DNA of 64,000 nucleotides, taken from assembly GCF_020010925.1 (NCBI RefSeq), contig NZ_JAGJBZ010000004.1, positions 641,548 through 705,547 of the forward strand, given 5' to 3'. The stretch's first letter is position 1. Each line of letters begins with the position of its first letter. Both the position numbers and the translations under genes were made by a program. This document shows positions 17,454 through 26,506 of this stretch, one piece after another. This DNA comes from Streptomyces griseiscabiei (lineage in GTDB: Bacteria > Actinomycetota > Actinomycetes > Streptomycetales > Streptomycetaceae). The notes under the pieces are model-generated. The model was not told the DNA's origin. It saw nothing but the letters and a program-made list of their open reading frames with translations, and did not search any database.

Positions 17454-19592
17454 TCAGCTGACGTCCGACGCGTCCAGCCGGTACAGCCCGCTGTCGCTGT
17501 AGTCGCTCACGGCGCTGCCGTTCGCCTTGACCCACTCGGCGATCTCGGAGGCGGCGGTGCTGCCGCCGCCGCCCCGGCCGCTGTCACTGTCGCCGACGAC
17601 GATGTAGTGGAGCTCGCCCGCCTTCACCAGTTCCTTGAGCCTGGCGAGGGTCATGGCCTCGTCGCTGCCGGACCAGCCGCCCATGGAGATCACGGGCTGA
17701 CCGGACTCCAGGATGATCGAGGAAGCCGTCTGGTCGGTGGCCACCGCCACCAGCCAGGTCGCGCCGTCCTGGTTCTTCTTCAGATACGTGATCATCTCGG
17801 ACGAGACCTGCGAGCCGCCGCCCATTCCGCCGCCGCCCATTCCGCCACCGTCCGTACCGCCATCGTCCGTACCGCCATCGCCGTCGGCCTGACGGCTGGC
17901 GGAGCCGCTGGAAGTCGAACTTGAGTTGCCGGAAGCCGAGTTGCCCGTACCGCCGGGCGCGTTCCCGCTCGGGGCGTCCCCGCTCGGCCGCTCACCCCCG
18001 CCCGTACCGCCCCCACCCATGCCGCCCCCGGTGCTGGGACCGGCCGTCGGGTTGGTGCCGTTGGTCGAGGCTGTGGTGGCGGCCGAGACCGAGTACGCCG
18101 CGGGCCCGGCCAGCAGCGCGACGACCGCCGCGAGCGACGCCAGCCCGACCAGCTTGCGGCGCCGCATGAACCGTCCGACGAGCAGCCCGATCACGGCGAC
18201 CGCACCGGCGACACCGGCCACCACCTGCGCGACCGTGTAGAGCGTGCCGGACCCGGAGACCCGCTGCAGCAGCACGACCGCCCAGACCGCGCTGACCGCC
18301 ACCGCCAGGGGCAGCACCCACCCCCACTTCACGACCGGCCGCTCTTTGAAGGCGCCGTACAGCATGACCCCGCCCGCACCGGCGAGGGCCGCGATCCCGG
18401 GGGCCATGGCGGTGACGTAGTACGGGTGGAAGGTGCCCTCGGCGAGGGCGAAGGTCAGGTAGTGCAGGACGAACCAGCCGCCCCAGAGCATCAGGGCCGC
18501 CCGCTTGCCGTCCGTACGCGGAGCACGCCCCCGCAGCACCAGACCGCCCACCAGCGCGACGACCGCGAACGGGATCAGCCAGGAGATCTGGCCGCCCATG
18601 ATCTCGTTGAACATCCGGTAGACGCCCGCGTCGCCGCCGAAGCTCGCCCCGTTGCCCTGCGAGCCCACCGACGAACTCGCGCCGAAGATCCGGCCGAAGC
18701 CGTTGTAGCCGATGACCAGGTCCCAGACCGTGTTGTCGGTCGAACCGCCGATGTACGGGCGGGAGGAGGCGGGGATCAGATCCACGACCACCATCCACCA
18801 GGCGCTCGACACGACCAGCGCGACCGTGCCGACGGCCAGGTTGCGGATACGGCGGCCGAGCGAGGCGTTCGCCGCCCACAGGTAGACCAGGAAGAAGACC
18901 GGCAGGACGACGTACGCCTGCATCATCTTCGTGTTGAAGGCGAACCCGATCGCGACGCCGGACCAGACGAGCGGCATCAGCCGGCCGGTGCGGACGGCTT
19001 TCGTGAGCGCCGCGGCACCGAGCAGCATCAGGAACACGAGGACGGGGTCGGGGTTGGTGTCCCGGGTGATGGCGACCGTGATGGGCGTCAGGGCGAGCGC
19101 GAGCGCGGCGACCGTGCCCGCGACCGCCCCGAAGTCCCGCTTGACCATGCGGTACAGCACCGCCACGGACCCGACGCCCACCGCGACCATCGGCAGCAGC
19201 ATCTGCCAGGTGCCGTAGCCGAACACCCGGGCCGACAACCCCATCACCCACAGCGCGAACGGCGGCTTGTCGACGGTGATGAAGCTGCCCGAGTCCAGCG
19301 CGCCGAAGAAGAACGCCTTCCAGCTCTTCGTGCCGCTGTAGACGGCCGCGTTGTAGAAGGTGTTGCCGGTGATCGAGGACAGGTTCCAGGCGTACAGCGC
19401 CGTGGCGAGCACGAGGATCGCCCACAGGGCCGGGCGCGCCCAGCGGGGGTCGTCCGGTGCGCCGGTGAACAGCCGGCGTGCCCGGACGGCGAGACCACCG
19501 CCGGCTTCGGGGCGTCCGTCGGAAGGAGCTTCGGCCCGATGCCTCGGGCCACGGTCCCGCCCGGTGGCGGGCGGCGGGGCGAGGGTCGTCAT
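17454..19592 (-). CDS. GT39 family glycosyltransferase (ArnT/PMT-like membrane protein)
   Basis: A 712-residue polytopic enzyme. After a 50-residue cytoplasmic tail there are about eleven membrane segments. The first luminal loop has the family pattern NTFYNAAVYSG, FFFGALDSGSFITVDKPP (about residues 75-110), which carries the expected catalytic acidic residue. A Gly/Ser/Met-rich linker (about 540-610) leads to a C-terminal YkcA-like domain. Such enzymes move a sugar from a polyprenyl-phosphate donor to an outer-surface acceptor. Its start overlaps the stop of a GT2 gene that would normally make that donor; here that gene is gutted. Stops at this gene's 3' end abut those of 16611. Confidence 0.9.
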   Translation of the reverse strand: MTTLAPPPATGRDRGPRHRAEAPSDGRPEAGGGLAVRARRLFTGAPDDPRWARPALWAILVLATALYAWNLSSITGNTFYNAAVYSGTKSWKAFFFGALDSGSFITVDKPPFALWVMGLSARVFGYGTWQMLLPMVAVGVGSVAVLYRMVKRDFGAVAGTVAALALALTPITVAITRDTNPDPVLVFLMLLGAAALTKAVRTGRLMPLVWSGVAIGFAFNTKMMQAYVVLPVFFLVYLWAANASLGRRIRNLAVGTVALVVSSAWWMVVVDLIPASSRPYIGGSTDNTVWDLVIGYNGFGRIFGASSSVGSQGNGASFGGDAGVYRMFNEIMGGQISWLIPFAVVALVGGLVLRGRAPRTDGKRAALMLWGGWFVLHYLTFALAEGTFHPYYVTAMAPGIAALAGAGGVMLYGAFKERPVVKWGWVLPLAVAVSAVWAVVLLQRVSGSGTLYTVAQVVAGVAGAVAVIGLLVGRFMRRRKLVGLASLAAVVALLAGPAAYSVSAATTASTNGTNPTAGPSTGGGMGGGGTGGGERPSGDAPSGNAPGGTGNSASGNSSSTSSGSASRQADGDGGTDDGGTDGGGMGGGGMGGGSQVSSEMITYLKKNQDGATWLVAVATDQTASSIILESGQPVISMGGWSGSDEAMTLARLKELVKAGELHYIVVGDSDSGRGGGGSTAASEIAEWVKANGSAVSDYSDSGLYRLDASDVS

Positions 19593-19966
19593 GACGCGTA
19601 CTCCATGCCCTTGAGGTCGTCGACGGCGGTACGGACGATGTCGACCCGGCTGTCGGTGTCGAAGAACCAGGCGGTGCCCTCGATGTGCGGGGCGCGCCTC
19701 GGCCCCCGCCCCTTCCGCTCCAGCCGGACGGTGTGGACGTGGGGGAGCCGTTCGGCCAGGGCGCGGGCCGACTCCCGGGTGGCGTCCGTGCTCGCGTTGT
19801 CGCCGATCGTGATCCCGAACTGGAACGGGAACCGGAACGGGAAGGACGCCTCGAGGTATGCGTGGAGACGGCCGATGCCGCCGGCGAGGACGTGCGCCTC
19901 GTTGTGGACCGGCACCACGATCTCGACCGAGCGCTGCCGGACGCCTCCCGCGTTCATTTCGTTCAT
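19589..19966 (-). pseudogene. Glycosyltransferase family 2 remnant with internal in-frame deletions
   Basis: Only 125 codons remain of a GT2 (dolichol-phosphate-mannose-synthase-like) protein normally well over 200. The N-terminal nucleotide-binding start is present (VEIVVPVHNEAHVLAGGIGR, then GDNASTDAT) up to the KGRG motif. The central block with the DxD/DVDLST catalytic motif is absent and the text jumps to a HIEGTAWFFDT segment. It then jumps again straight to DSRVDIVRTA, omitting the usual piece between them. The frame stays open throughout. It overlaps the GT39 start by ATGA, so translation may still serve coupling. Confidence 0.8.
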
Positions 19967-20110
19967 GGCAGCGACTGTCGAGGCCGCTTCTGGGGCGACG
20001 CTGAGCGAGTACTGAGGGAAGAATGAGAATCAGCGAACTCACAGCTTCCCCACAGCGGGAGGGCTCAGCCCGTTCTCATGACCGTCCATGCGGTCACGGC
20101 TGTCACGGCT

Positions 20111-20404
20111 TCATGACTGGTACGGCTGCTGCTGAGGCTGGCCGTGGGGCTGGCCCCCGTGGGTGCCGGCGTTCTGCTGCTGCAGCCGTTCGGCCTGCTC
20201 GGCGTCGATCTTCTGCTCGGCGCCGCAGAAGGTGCACTGCGTCTGGTACTTGGTCGAGAACGGGAACAGCGGCACGAAGAACAGCGTGAACTTCGTGACC
20301 CGCTTCCTGAGCGTGTGCGCGGCGGGGTTCCCGCACTGCCCGCAGACCAGCGTCAGTATCGCGAGCTGGTACAGGTATCCCTTGGTGCCGAAGATGATGA
20401 ACAT
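20111..20404 (-). CDS. Zinc-ribbon domain protein
   Basis: A 97-residue protein of a widespread actinobacterial type. It begins MFIIFGTKGYLYQLAILTLV and continues with CGQCG, a basic segment, and a second pair CTFCG, giving a four-cysteine zinc ribbon. A short hydrophobic stretch (KFTLFFVPLFPFSTKY) lies between the pairs. The C-terminus is Gln/Gly/Pro-rich. A role is not known; the fold suggests binding to protein or nucleic acid at the membrane. Confidence 0.85.
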   Translation of the reverse strand: MFIIFGTKGYLYQLAILTLVCGQCGNPAAHTLRKRVTKFTLFFVPLFPFSTKYQTQCTFCGAEQKIDAEQAERLQQQNAGTHGGQPHGQPQQQPYQS

Positions 20405-20458
20405 CTGATCCTTCCCGGGGCTGTCGATCGACGCACTGCTCTCCAGTGTGCCCGTCCC

Positions 20459-21181
20459 TTACTTCTTCACCTCGCCGGTGAAGACCGCCTCCTCGGAGTC
20501 GTAGTCGGGGGAGACCTCGACCTGGAGGAACGTTTCGTCCTTGGGAAGTTCGCAGGCCCACGGAACGGTGAGGGAGCGTCCCGCGAGGATACGGGTCTCG
20601 GGGAGCCCGTCGAGCCCGTCGTCGTAGATCGCCTCTCCCTCCTTGCCCTCGTCGCCGTAGGCGCAGTCGACCGTCATCTCGTTGGCGTCGACGGTGGCGT
20701 CCGACCCGTTGACGACCTTGATCGTGAACTTCGCGTACGGGGTGTTCTCGGGCGCCGCGTAGTCGTTCGACACCCCGCGCTCGAACCCGGAGAGGGTGAC
20801 CTCGACGTCGCTGTCGTAGACGACGGTGTCGTCCAGAGCGAAGACGCCGTCGTCGTCGGACGAGGTGTCGCTCACGTCACCGGACGAGTCCTCGGCCTCT
20901 TCACCGCTGTCGTCACCGGTGGTGTCGGCGTCCTCGGCCGCGACCGTCTTCGTGACGGTGACCGTCGGCGCGGGCGAGGCGGTCCCGTCGCCGTCGTTCG
21001 TCACCACGATGCCCGTTCCGATGACACTCGCGACGACGGCGACGGCACAGCCGACGATGACCAGGTTGGTCCGGTTCCGGCCCGGCGGCTTCGGCGGCTG
21101 GGGCGGGACGGGCGGCCCGTAACCCGGCATGGGTGGCGGCGGTGGCGGTGGCGGTGGTGGTGGCGTGATGTCGTGGCTCAT
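20459..21181 (-). CDS. Membrane-anchored DUF4352-like protein
   Basis: A 240-residue protein with an N-terminal run of eleven prolines, one transmembrane helix (about residues 40-61), an acidic Asp/Ser/Glu-rich linker, and a C-terminal beta-rich domain from about residue 110. That domain (DVEVTLSGFERG, YAKFTIKVVNGSDATVD) matches the DUF4352/telokin-like immunoglobulin fold common in Gram-positive lipoproteins. It should be exposed on the outer side. It is separated by a short gap from the zinc-ribbon gene downstream. Confidence 0.85.
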   Translation of the reverse strand: MSHDITPPPPPPPPPPPMPGYGPPVPPQPPKPPGRNRTNLVIVGCAVAVVASVIGTGIVVTNDGDGTASPAPTVTVTKTVAAEDADTTGDDSGEEAEDSSGDVSDTSSDDDGVFALDDTVVYDSDVEVTLSGFERGVSNDYAAPENTPYAKFTIKVVNGSDATVDANEMTVDCAYGDEGKEGEAIYDDGLDGLPETRILAGRSLTVPWACELPKDETFLQVEVSPDYDSEEAVFTGEVKK

Positions 21182-21456
21182 GGTCCCCCCACGATGGTGC
21201 AGTTGAAGGATGAATCATCCCGTACGCGAGCATTTTTTTGGAGAGTGTGTGGCTGGATCGTGATGGTGGCGCGGAGGAGGAGGCGGCGGGGGGAGGGGCG
21301 AGGGAGGAGGACGAAGGCGGACGGCGTGAGAGGGGGCGGCGGTCGCGTGCGGTCGGCCGCGTACGACCGGGTCCCGCCGAGTGCAACCTGAGAGGCAGAA
21401 GGGGTTCCCCCTGCGGAGCGATGCGGTGTGTGCCCCCGTTCCGGAAACCTGTCCTC

Positions 21457-22545
21457 ATGGAAGCGATCAAGGAGCCCGACTGGAACACCGTGGGAGCCCT
21501 GGGCGGCGCCCGGGGCGCGCGGGCGGCCGACGGGGGCGACATCGGCACGGAGCATCTGCTGGCCGGCATCACCATGTCCAAGGGGCCCGCGCGCGAGGCG
21601 CTGGAGCACGAAGGGGCCACCCGCACCGCGCTGTTGGCGGTGCTGCGGGACAGGAGGGACCGGGACGCCGCATGGAGCGGCACCGACGACACCGGGACGA
21701 GCGTCGCCACCCGGGACGTCCTGGGGGAGGACGGCAGCGACCGCTTCACGGGCGCCGCGGCCAGGGCGCTGACCACGGCGATGCGGCAGGCGCACCAGGA
21801 GGGGGCGGAGAAGTTCGGCACGGTCCACCTGCTGCGCGCGCTGCTGGCCGAGGACAACCACGCGGTGGAACTGCTGGCGGCCTGCGGCATCACACCCGAG
21901 GCCGTACGAGCCCACCTGGACGGGGTCGCGGCCGACTCCGGGGACGCAGCCGCACGGGACGTGAGCGGAGGCCAGGCCGACCGGACCGCCCGCGAGGACG
22001 ACCTGCCCCCTCTCCTGCACCCCACCCGCGACATGCTCCTCGGCCGCGCCCACTACCGCCACCTGCCCTTCTGGAAGCGGTGGCTGGTCAAGGCCTCCGG
22101 CGTCAACTGGGCGTCGAGGCCCACCTGGTGGGCCGCCTTGGAGACCCATGAGCAGGCGCGCCGCCTGGGCAGCCGCACCCTCGGCACGGAACACCTCCTC
22201 CTGGCGATCCTGGCCACCCACGAGGTAGCGCTCCGCCACCCGCACCTCACCCGCGAGAACGCCCCCACCCCCGACCTCCGCTACGCGGGCGGCGAACGCC
22301 TGGCCCGCCTGGGCCTCGACCACGCCAAGGTCCACCAGGCCCTGACCACCGCCCGCATCCCCCTGTCCCCCGACGCCCGCCCCCTCAAGCAGTACCTCGA
22401 CGCCGCCACCACCCCACCCACCCCCACCCCCACCGACGAACCCTGGCCCGACCCGGGCACGGGCCCCCTCCTCGAAACCCTCCTGACCGAACAGACCCGA
22501 GCCCGCCAATTGATCGAGGCCCTGACCACGCCCCCCAGCCCCTGA
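21457..22545 (+). CDS. Clp N-terminal (Clp repeat) domain protein without ATPase
   Basis: A 362-residue protein. It contains the paired repeats of a ClpA/ClpC N-domain, including IGTEHLLAGI near residue 30, FGTVHLLRALLAE near 125 and LGTEHLLLAILA near 245. There is no Walker A motif or AAA+ module, so it is not a chaperone-protease ATPase. Such orphan N-domain proteins may bind substrates or adaptors of ClpC1P1P2. I use the ATG at 21457 (GGAAA upstream); an ATG 12 codons earlier has a badly spaced ribosome site. The last 40 residues are Pro/Thr-rich. Confidence 0.85.
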   Translation: MEAIKEPDWNTVGALGGARGARAADGGDIGTEHLLAGITMSKGPAREALEHEGATRTALLAVLRDRRDRDAAWSGTDDTGTSVATRDVLGEDGSDRFTGAAARALTTAMRQAHQEGAEKFGTVHLLRALLAEDNHAVELLAACGITPEAVRAHLDGVAADSGDAAARDVSGGQADRTAREDDLPPLLHPTRDMLLGRAHYRHLPFWKRWLVKASGVNWASRPTWWAALETHEQARRLGSRTLGTEHLLLAILATHEVALRHPHLTRENAPTPDLRYAGGERLARLGLDHAKVHQALTTARIPLSPDARPLKQYLDAATTPPTPTPTDEPWPDPGTGPLLETLLTEQTRARQLIEALTTPPSP

Positions 22546-22674
22546 CCGAACCCCTCCACCGACGCATCCAAGCGCACGAGCATGCCCCCTGCCCCGGCGA
22601 TCCCCGCGGCCCGGTTCGTCACGGGCGCGGGCGTCCGACGCGCCCGTCTGCCGCGAGCCTCGTGCTACTCGTAC

Positions 22675-22923
22675 TTACTCGTAGTTGGTCGCAGCTCGTA
22701 GCGCCTGTGCGAAGAAGCTCCAGTCACCGTCGGCAGGCAGATCGCGAGCGACATTGGCGTACCAGCCGTCCGCGTCATCGATCCATGCGGCCAGCGCCTC
22801 CAAGAAACTCCTGAGATCCGCGTTCTCCCACGAGTGACCCTCCTCGGTGTGGCTCCGGCGGAGGACACGGAAGAAGGCAACCAGGTCTTCCCTGCTGTCG
22901 ACATGATCAGGAGAAGCGGTCAT
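22675..22923 (-). CDS. DUF7660-type small protein
   Basis: An 82-residue acidic protein. The pattern SREDLVAFFRVLR, WENADLRSFLEALAAWIDDA, W-x-FFAQALRAATNYE matches a small family (DUF7660, from memory) found singly in actinobacteria, often beside contact-dependent toxin immunity genes. I use the ATG at 22923; upstream in-frame sequence looks non-coding. Function unknown. Confidence 0.75.
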   Translation of the reverse strand: MTASPDHVDSREDLVAFFRVLRRSHTEEGHSWENADLRSFLEALAAWIDDADGWYANVARDLPADGDWSFFAQALRAATNYE

Positions 22924-23105
22924 ACGCGGCACCCTACTTGGCACGTGCGCGGGCTCCCGGGCTGGTGAGCACCGCTCCAGGAGCCCAATCGGGCGGCTTG
23001 CACGGGGCCCCGCCTCCGGGACGACACACGGTTCGCGTCCACCCAAGGCCGCCTGAGTCCGCCCTCGTTGACAGCAGCTGGCGATGTCAGACGGGATGGT
23101 CCAGG

Positions 23106-23381
23106 ATGGCCCGAATGGAACACGTCGAGGCAGAGCTGTTCACTGACGGCGGGAACGACGCCGTGGTTCGCCTGCCCGGTCGCAGGTTCCCCGGAGTGCT
23201 GATCCAGGGCGACTCCCTGCACATCCTCCGCAGCGACATGGCCGAGGTGGTCGAGGCCTGCGAACGCGGCGACCTGACCGAGGCCGGGGATTCGGCCGCT
23301 CTACTGCTGGCGAGCCTCGACACCTTGCTGACGCGCTACGCCACGGCGTTGGAACGGCACGAGATCCAGCGACCGTACTGA
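23106..23381 (+). CDS. Small hypothetical protein (DUF6959-like)
   Basis: A 91-residue protein; ATG 23106, with a second possible ATG three codons on. The core reads VEAELFTDGGNDAVVRLPGR, FPGVLIQGDSL, LLLASLDTLLTRYATALE. I recall this as the DUF6959 family, small proteins of unknown function in streptomycetes. It stands alone, 183 bp after the divergent DUF7660-type gene. Confidence 0.75.
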   Translation: MARMEHVEAELFTDGGNDAVVRLPGRRFPGVLIQGDSLHILRSDMAEVVEACERGDLTEAGDSAALLLASLDTLLTRYATALERHEIQRPY

Positions 23382-23542
23382 CCGGGCCTCGCAGAGCTTC
23401 GAGCTTCCATCGGCCGGGCGCCGACCTCGACGGATACGTCTGGAGCGTGAATTGGCACTGGTGGCGTTGGCACGCCGATCTCTGTCGCCGACGGCGGCTT
23501 CCCGCTGCGGAGCTCCCGTAGGGGGCCTGCTTGAATCGGCCC

Positions 23543-23845
23543 ATGACTTCCGTTGGAGCATCGGACGAGAACCGAGAGGTGAAGGAACTCGCTGTCTGGC
23601 TCGGCGGGACGTCCGTGGCGTGCTGGTTCTGTTGCCCCTTCTGGACACTCGTTTGCTACCTTGCTCTGCCCATGGCCCTGGTCGGCCTTGTGCGGGCCTA
23701 CGTCGAGCACCAGGCGTCACTGCATGGCCGAGCGAGCAGGTCGCGAGCCGTAGCGGGTGGTGTGCTGTCCCTCCTGGGAGGAGCGGCGGCGATCGCCTAC
23801 ATGATCTTTCTAGCCACCCACCCGGACCTTCCCGTCCAGGAGTAG
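23543..23845 (+). CDS. Small two-helix membrane protein (DUF4190-like)
   Basis: A 100-residue protein with two hydrophobic helices (about residues 22-50 and 70-92) joined by a basic loop. A Cys-rich CWFCC precedes the first helix exit. The start is ATG at 23543; the ribosome site is weak. The pattern is like DUF4190 membrane proteins, whose role is unknown. Confidence 0.6.
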   Translation: MTSVGASDENREVKELAVWLGGTSVACWFCCPFWTLVCYLALPMALVGLVRAYVEHQASLHGRASRSRAVAGGVLSLLGGAAAIAYMIFLATHPDLPVQE

Positions 23846-23981
23846 CGGTTCCGCTCATCACGCTGTGCTCTTTTACTCGTATGGATTCCAACTGTGGTGG
23901 TGGGGTATCGGGGCGCGTGCAGGGGCGTTCACCTGCGTTCATGGGCGGCCCGCGCGTGGGTTGCAGAGACGGAGCCCGCGC

Positions 23982-24581
23982 ATGACTCTGGAGGGAGTAC
24001 GGCTGGGCGCGGAGGCCGCACATCGCCTGGCACGGACGGGTCTCTATGGGTTCGAGGCAGGGCTGACGGAGGGCGAGTTCACGCGCATCGAGCGCGAGTA
24101 CGGCTTCGAGTTCGCGGACGATCACCGAGCATTCCTTGCCGCCGGGCTACCGATCAACGTTCCTCCCGAGGACGGGCAGACCTGGTCCAGGCCCTGGCCG
24201 GAGTGGCGCGGCGGCGACTTGGACAGCTTGCGTCGACAACTCGACTGGCCGGGCGAGGGCGTTCTGCTCGATGTTGAGCACAACGCGTTCTGGTACGAGG
24301 GGTGGGGTGATCGTCCGGTCGACGGAACGGCGGCACTGGATACGGCACGGCGTCATCTGGCGGAGGCGCCGGTGATGGTGCCCGTGTATGCCCACCGATA
24401 CCTGCCTGCCGGCCGAGGAAGCTCCGGGCATCCGGTGCTCTCGATGTGGCAGACCGACATCATCCATTACGGCCTGGACCTGGCCGACTACGTGCACCAG
24501 GAGTTCGACGAGGCGCGGGGCGAGGTCGACGACAGCTGGAATCCACGAGCGACAGTCCCCTTCTGGCGGGACCTCCTCTGA
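23982..24581 (+). CDS. SUKH (SMI1/KNR4)-like hypothetical protein
   Basis: A 199-residue soluble protein starting at ATG 23982 with GGAG seven bases upstream. The segment IEREYGFEFADDHRAFLAAG (about residues 32-51) is the typical opening of the SMI1/KNR4 (SUKH) fold, and the W-rich middle fits too. Many SUKH proteins are immunity factors for polymorphic toxins, but no toxin gene is adjacent. The gene lies upstream of the repeat-rich gap before 25055. Confidence 0.7.
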   Translation: MTLEGVRLGAEAAHRLARTGLYGFEAGLTEGEFTRIEREYGFEFADDHRAFLAAGLPINVPPEDGQTWSRPWPEWRGGDLDSLRRQLDWPGEGVLLDVEHNAFWYEGWGDRPVDGTAALDTARRHLAEAPVMVPVYAHRYLPAGRGSSGHPVLSMWQTDIIHYGLDLADYVHQEFDEARGEVDDSWNPRATVPFWRDLL

Positions 24582-24702
24582 CTCCTCGAGGAGTCCGGGC
24601 AGACGGCGGATACCTTCAGCTTGGGAAGCCGCGAGCATGTGCGGTGCTTCGAGTGCTGACCTCGGCGAACATCCAGGCGGCGCACTCCTCGGGCGGGACT
24701 GC

Positions 24703-24742
24703 GTTCCCCGCTGTTCCCCGCTGTTCCCCGCTGTTCCCCGCT
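24703..24742. repeat. 4 x 10-bp tandem repeat
   Basis: Four perfect copies of GTTCCCCGCT in a row. The copy number is the sort that changes by replication slippage. Confidence 0.95.
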
Positions 24743-24866
24743 CGTTCTGGTGCGCATGCGGTGCGGCCGAGCAGCAGCCCACCGTGGGCGCCAGTAACGG
24801 TCACACACAGCGCCCATCACCGTATGGGGCAGGCACCGCACGTTGTGCAGCCCTTTCCCGAATCCT

Positions 24867-24954
24867 GTCCCCGACCCGTCCCCGACTCGTCCCCGACTCG
24901 TCCCCGACCCGTCCCCGACCCGTCCCCGAGACGTCCCCGAGACGTCCCCGAGCG
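24867..24954. repeat. 8 x 11-bp tandem repeat
   Basis: Eight consecutive 11-base units of the form GTCCCCGANNN, with variable last bases (CCC, CTC, CTC, CCC, CCC, GAC, GAC, GCG). They end 100 bp before the ATG of the FG-GAP gene and so lie in its promoter or 5' leader. Confidence 0.95.
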
Positions 24955-25054
24955 TACGTACAACCATTCGGCCGCAGCATCCGTCGTAGAGCGCAGTCGA
25001 TCAGATCATCAGGTCATCAGGTCGCTCACAGCACGAGCTCGACAACGGAGACCC

Positions 25055-26506
25055 ATGCGCGCCAGACGTACCGCCCTCGCCGCTGCCGCGACCCTCGCGG
25101 CAGCGGTCTGCACACCGCTCCTGACGGCCCCCGCGGTGTCGGCGGCCCCCGCCAAGCTGTCGGACGACTTCAACGGCGACGGCTACCGCGACTTCGTCAT
25201 GCTCGGCGGCTCGCACGGCAAGGACGGCCGGGTCACGGTCGTCTACGGCACGTCGACCGGCCCCGGGACCCGCGTCCAGACCATCCACCAGGACTCGCCC
25301 GGCATCCCCGGCGCGGTGGAGAAGGACGACGGGTGGGGCACCGCCGCCACCACCGCCGACCTCGACCGGGACGGCTACGCCGACCTGGTCGTCTCCTCGC
25401 CCGGCGAGAACGTCGGCGCCATCCAGTCCCGGGGCGGCCTGACCGTCGTCTGGGGCGGCGCGGGCGGCCTCGGCTCGGGCACGGTCTTCAACTCGCCGGT
25501 CCCGCAGGAGTACGAGAACCAGGGCGACCACTTCGGCGAGGACGTCGTCTCGGGCGACTTCGACGGCGACGGCGACCCGGACCTCGCCGTGACCAGCAGC
25601 AGCCGGGTGGGCGTTGTCCTCCTGAAGGGCCCCTTCACGCGCACCGGCGGAAAGAGCGGCTCGGACTCCCTGGGCGGTGGCTACGGCTATCTGCACGCCC
25701 CCAACCTCGTCGCCGGCCGGGTCACCGCCGACGCCGCGACCGACCTGTACATCCTCGGCTCGGATCTCCAGGCGGACGACGGCACCAACCTGCGGGCCTA
25801 CTTCCACCGCGGCGGCAGCACCTTCACCCAGCGCGCGGGCGATGTGCTGGTGCCGGACGACGGCGGCCACCAGGGCGGCGACATCCTGGCCATCGGCGAC
25901 TTCGACAAGGACGGCTACGGCGACCTCGCCATCGGCCGAGGCTACGAGCCGGGCGACGGCGAGCGCGGCTATGTCACCGTCCAGTACGGCGGCTCCGGCG
26001 GCCCCGACAAGGCCCGCAAGCCGGTGAAGTTCAGCCAGAACACCACCGGAGTGCCCGGTTCCTCGGAGAACGAGGACTACTTCGGCTCCGCCATCGCCGC
26101 CGGCGACGTCAACGGCGACGGCTACGCGGACCTCGCCGTCGGCGCCCGAGGCGAGGACCTCGGCACCAAGCACAACGCCGGCTCGGTCACCGTCCTGCTC
26201 GGCCGCGCGGGCGGCCTGACCGGCACCGGCGCCAAGTCCTACACCCAGGACACCTCCGGCGTCACGGGCACCCCCGAGACCGAGGACCAGTTCGGCGCCC
26301 ACCTCAAGCTCACCGACTACACCCGCGACGGCCGCGCCGACCTGATGATCGACACCAACGAGCAGCTCGGGTACGAGGACCGCTGGGGCCTCGTCCACCA
26401 CCTCAAGGGCTCCACGTCGGGCATCACGACGAAGGGCTCCAAGACATACTCCGTGACAACCCTGAAGCTGTCCTACGCCCGCCTGGGCGGCCCGTTCGCC
26501 CGCTGA
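25055..26506 (+). CDS. Secreted FG-GAP repeat (beta-propeller) protein
   Basis: A 483-residue protein with a clear Sec signal peptide (MRARR, hydrophobic core, APAVSAAPA cleavage region near residue 31). The mature part is a series of FG-GAP/VCBS repeats with calcium-binding loops such as DFNGDGYRD, DLDRDGYAD, DFDGDGDPD, DFDKDGYGD and DVNGDGYAD, about seven blades, as in an integrin-like beta-propeller. It is presumably extracellular and binds a ligand or cell-wall component. RBS GGAG lies six bases before the ATG. Tandem repeats precede it. Confidence 0.95.
   Translation: MRARRTALAAAATLAAAVCTPLLTAPAVSAAPAKLSDDFNGDGYRDFVMLGGSHGKDGRVTVVYGTSTGPGTRVQTIHQDSPGIPGAVEKDDGWGTAATTADLDRDGYADLVVSSPGENVGAIQSRGGLTVVWGGAGGLGSGTVFNSPVPQEYENQGDHFGEDVVSGDFDGDGDPDLAVTSSSRVGVVLLKGPFTRTGGKSGSDSLGGGYGYLHAPNLVAGRVTADAATDLYILGSDLQADDGTNLRAYFHRGGSTFTQRAGDVLVPDDGGHQGGDILAIGDFDKDGYGDLAIGRGYEPGDGERGYVTVQYGGSGGPDKARKPVKFSQNTTGVPGSSENEDYFGSAIAAGDVNGDGYADLAVGARGEDLGTKHNAGSVTVLLGRAGGLTGTGAKSYTQDTSGVTGTPETEDQFGAHLKLTDYTRDGRADLMIDTNEQLGYEDRWGLVHHLKGSTSGITTKGSKTYSVTTLKLSYARLGGPFAR

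Larger units (their letters stand above)
24582..25054. other. Repeat-rich non-coding stretch upstream of the FG-GAP gene
   Basis: No gene is supported in these 473 bp. They contain two blocks of short perfect or near-perfect tandem repeats, listed separately, and then about 100 bp of leader with GGAG before the ATG at 25055. Confidence 0.7.

Noticed and set aside
24867..24954. 11-bp repeat block as a CRISPR array
   Set aside because: Units are directly adjacent with no spacers and far too short; no cas genes.
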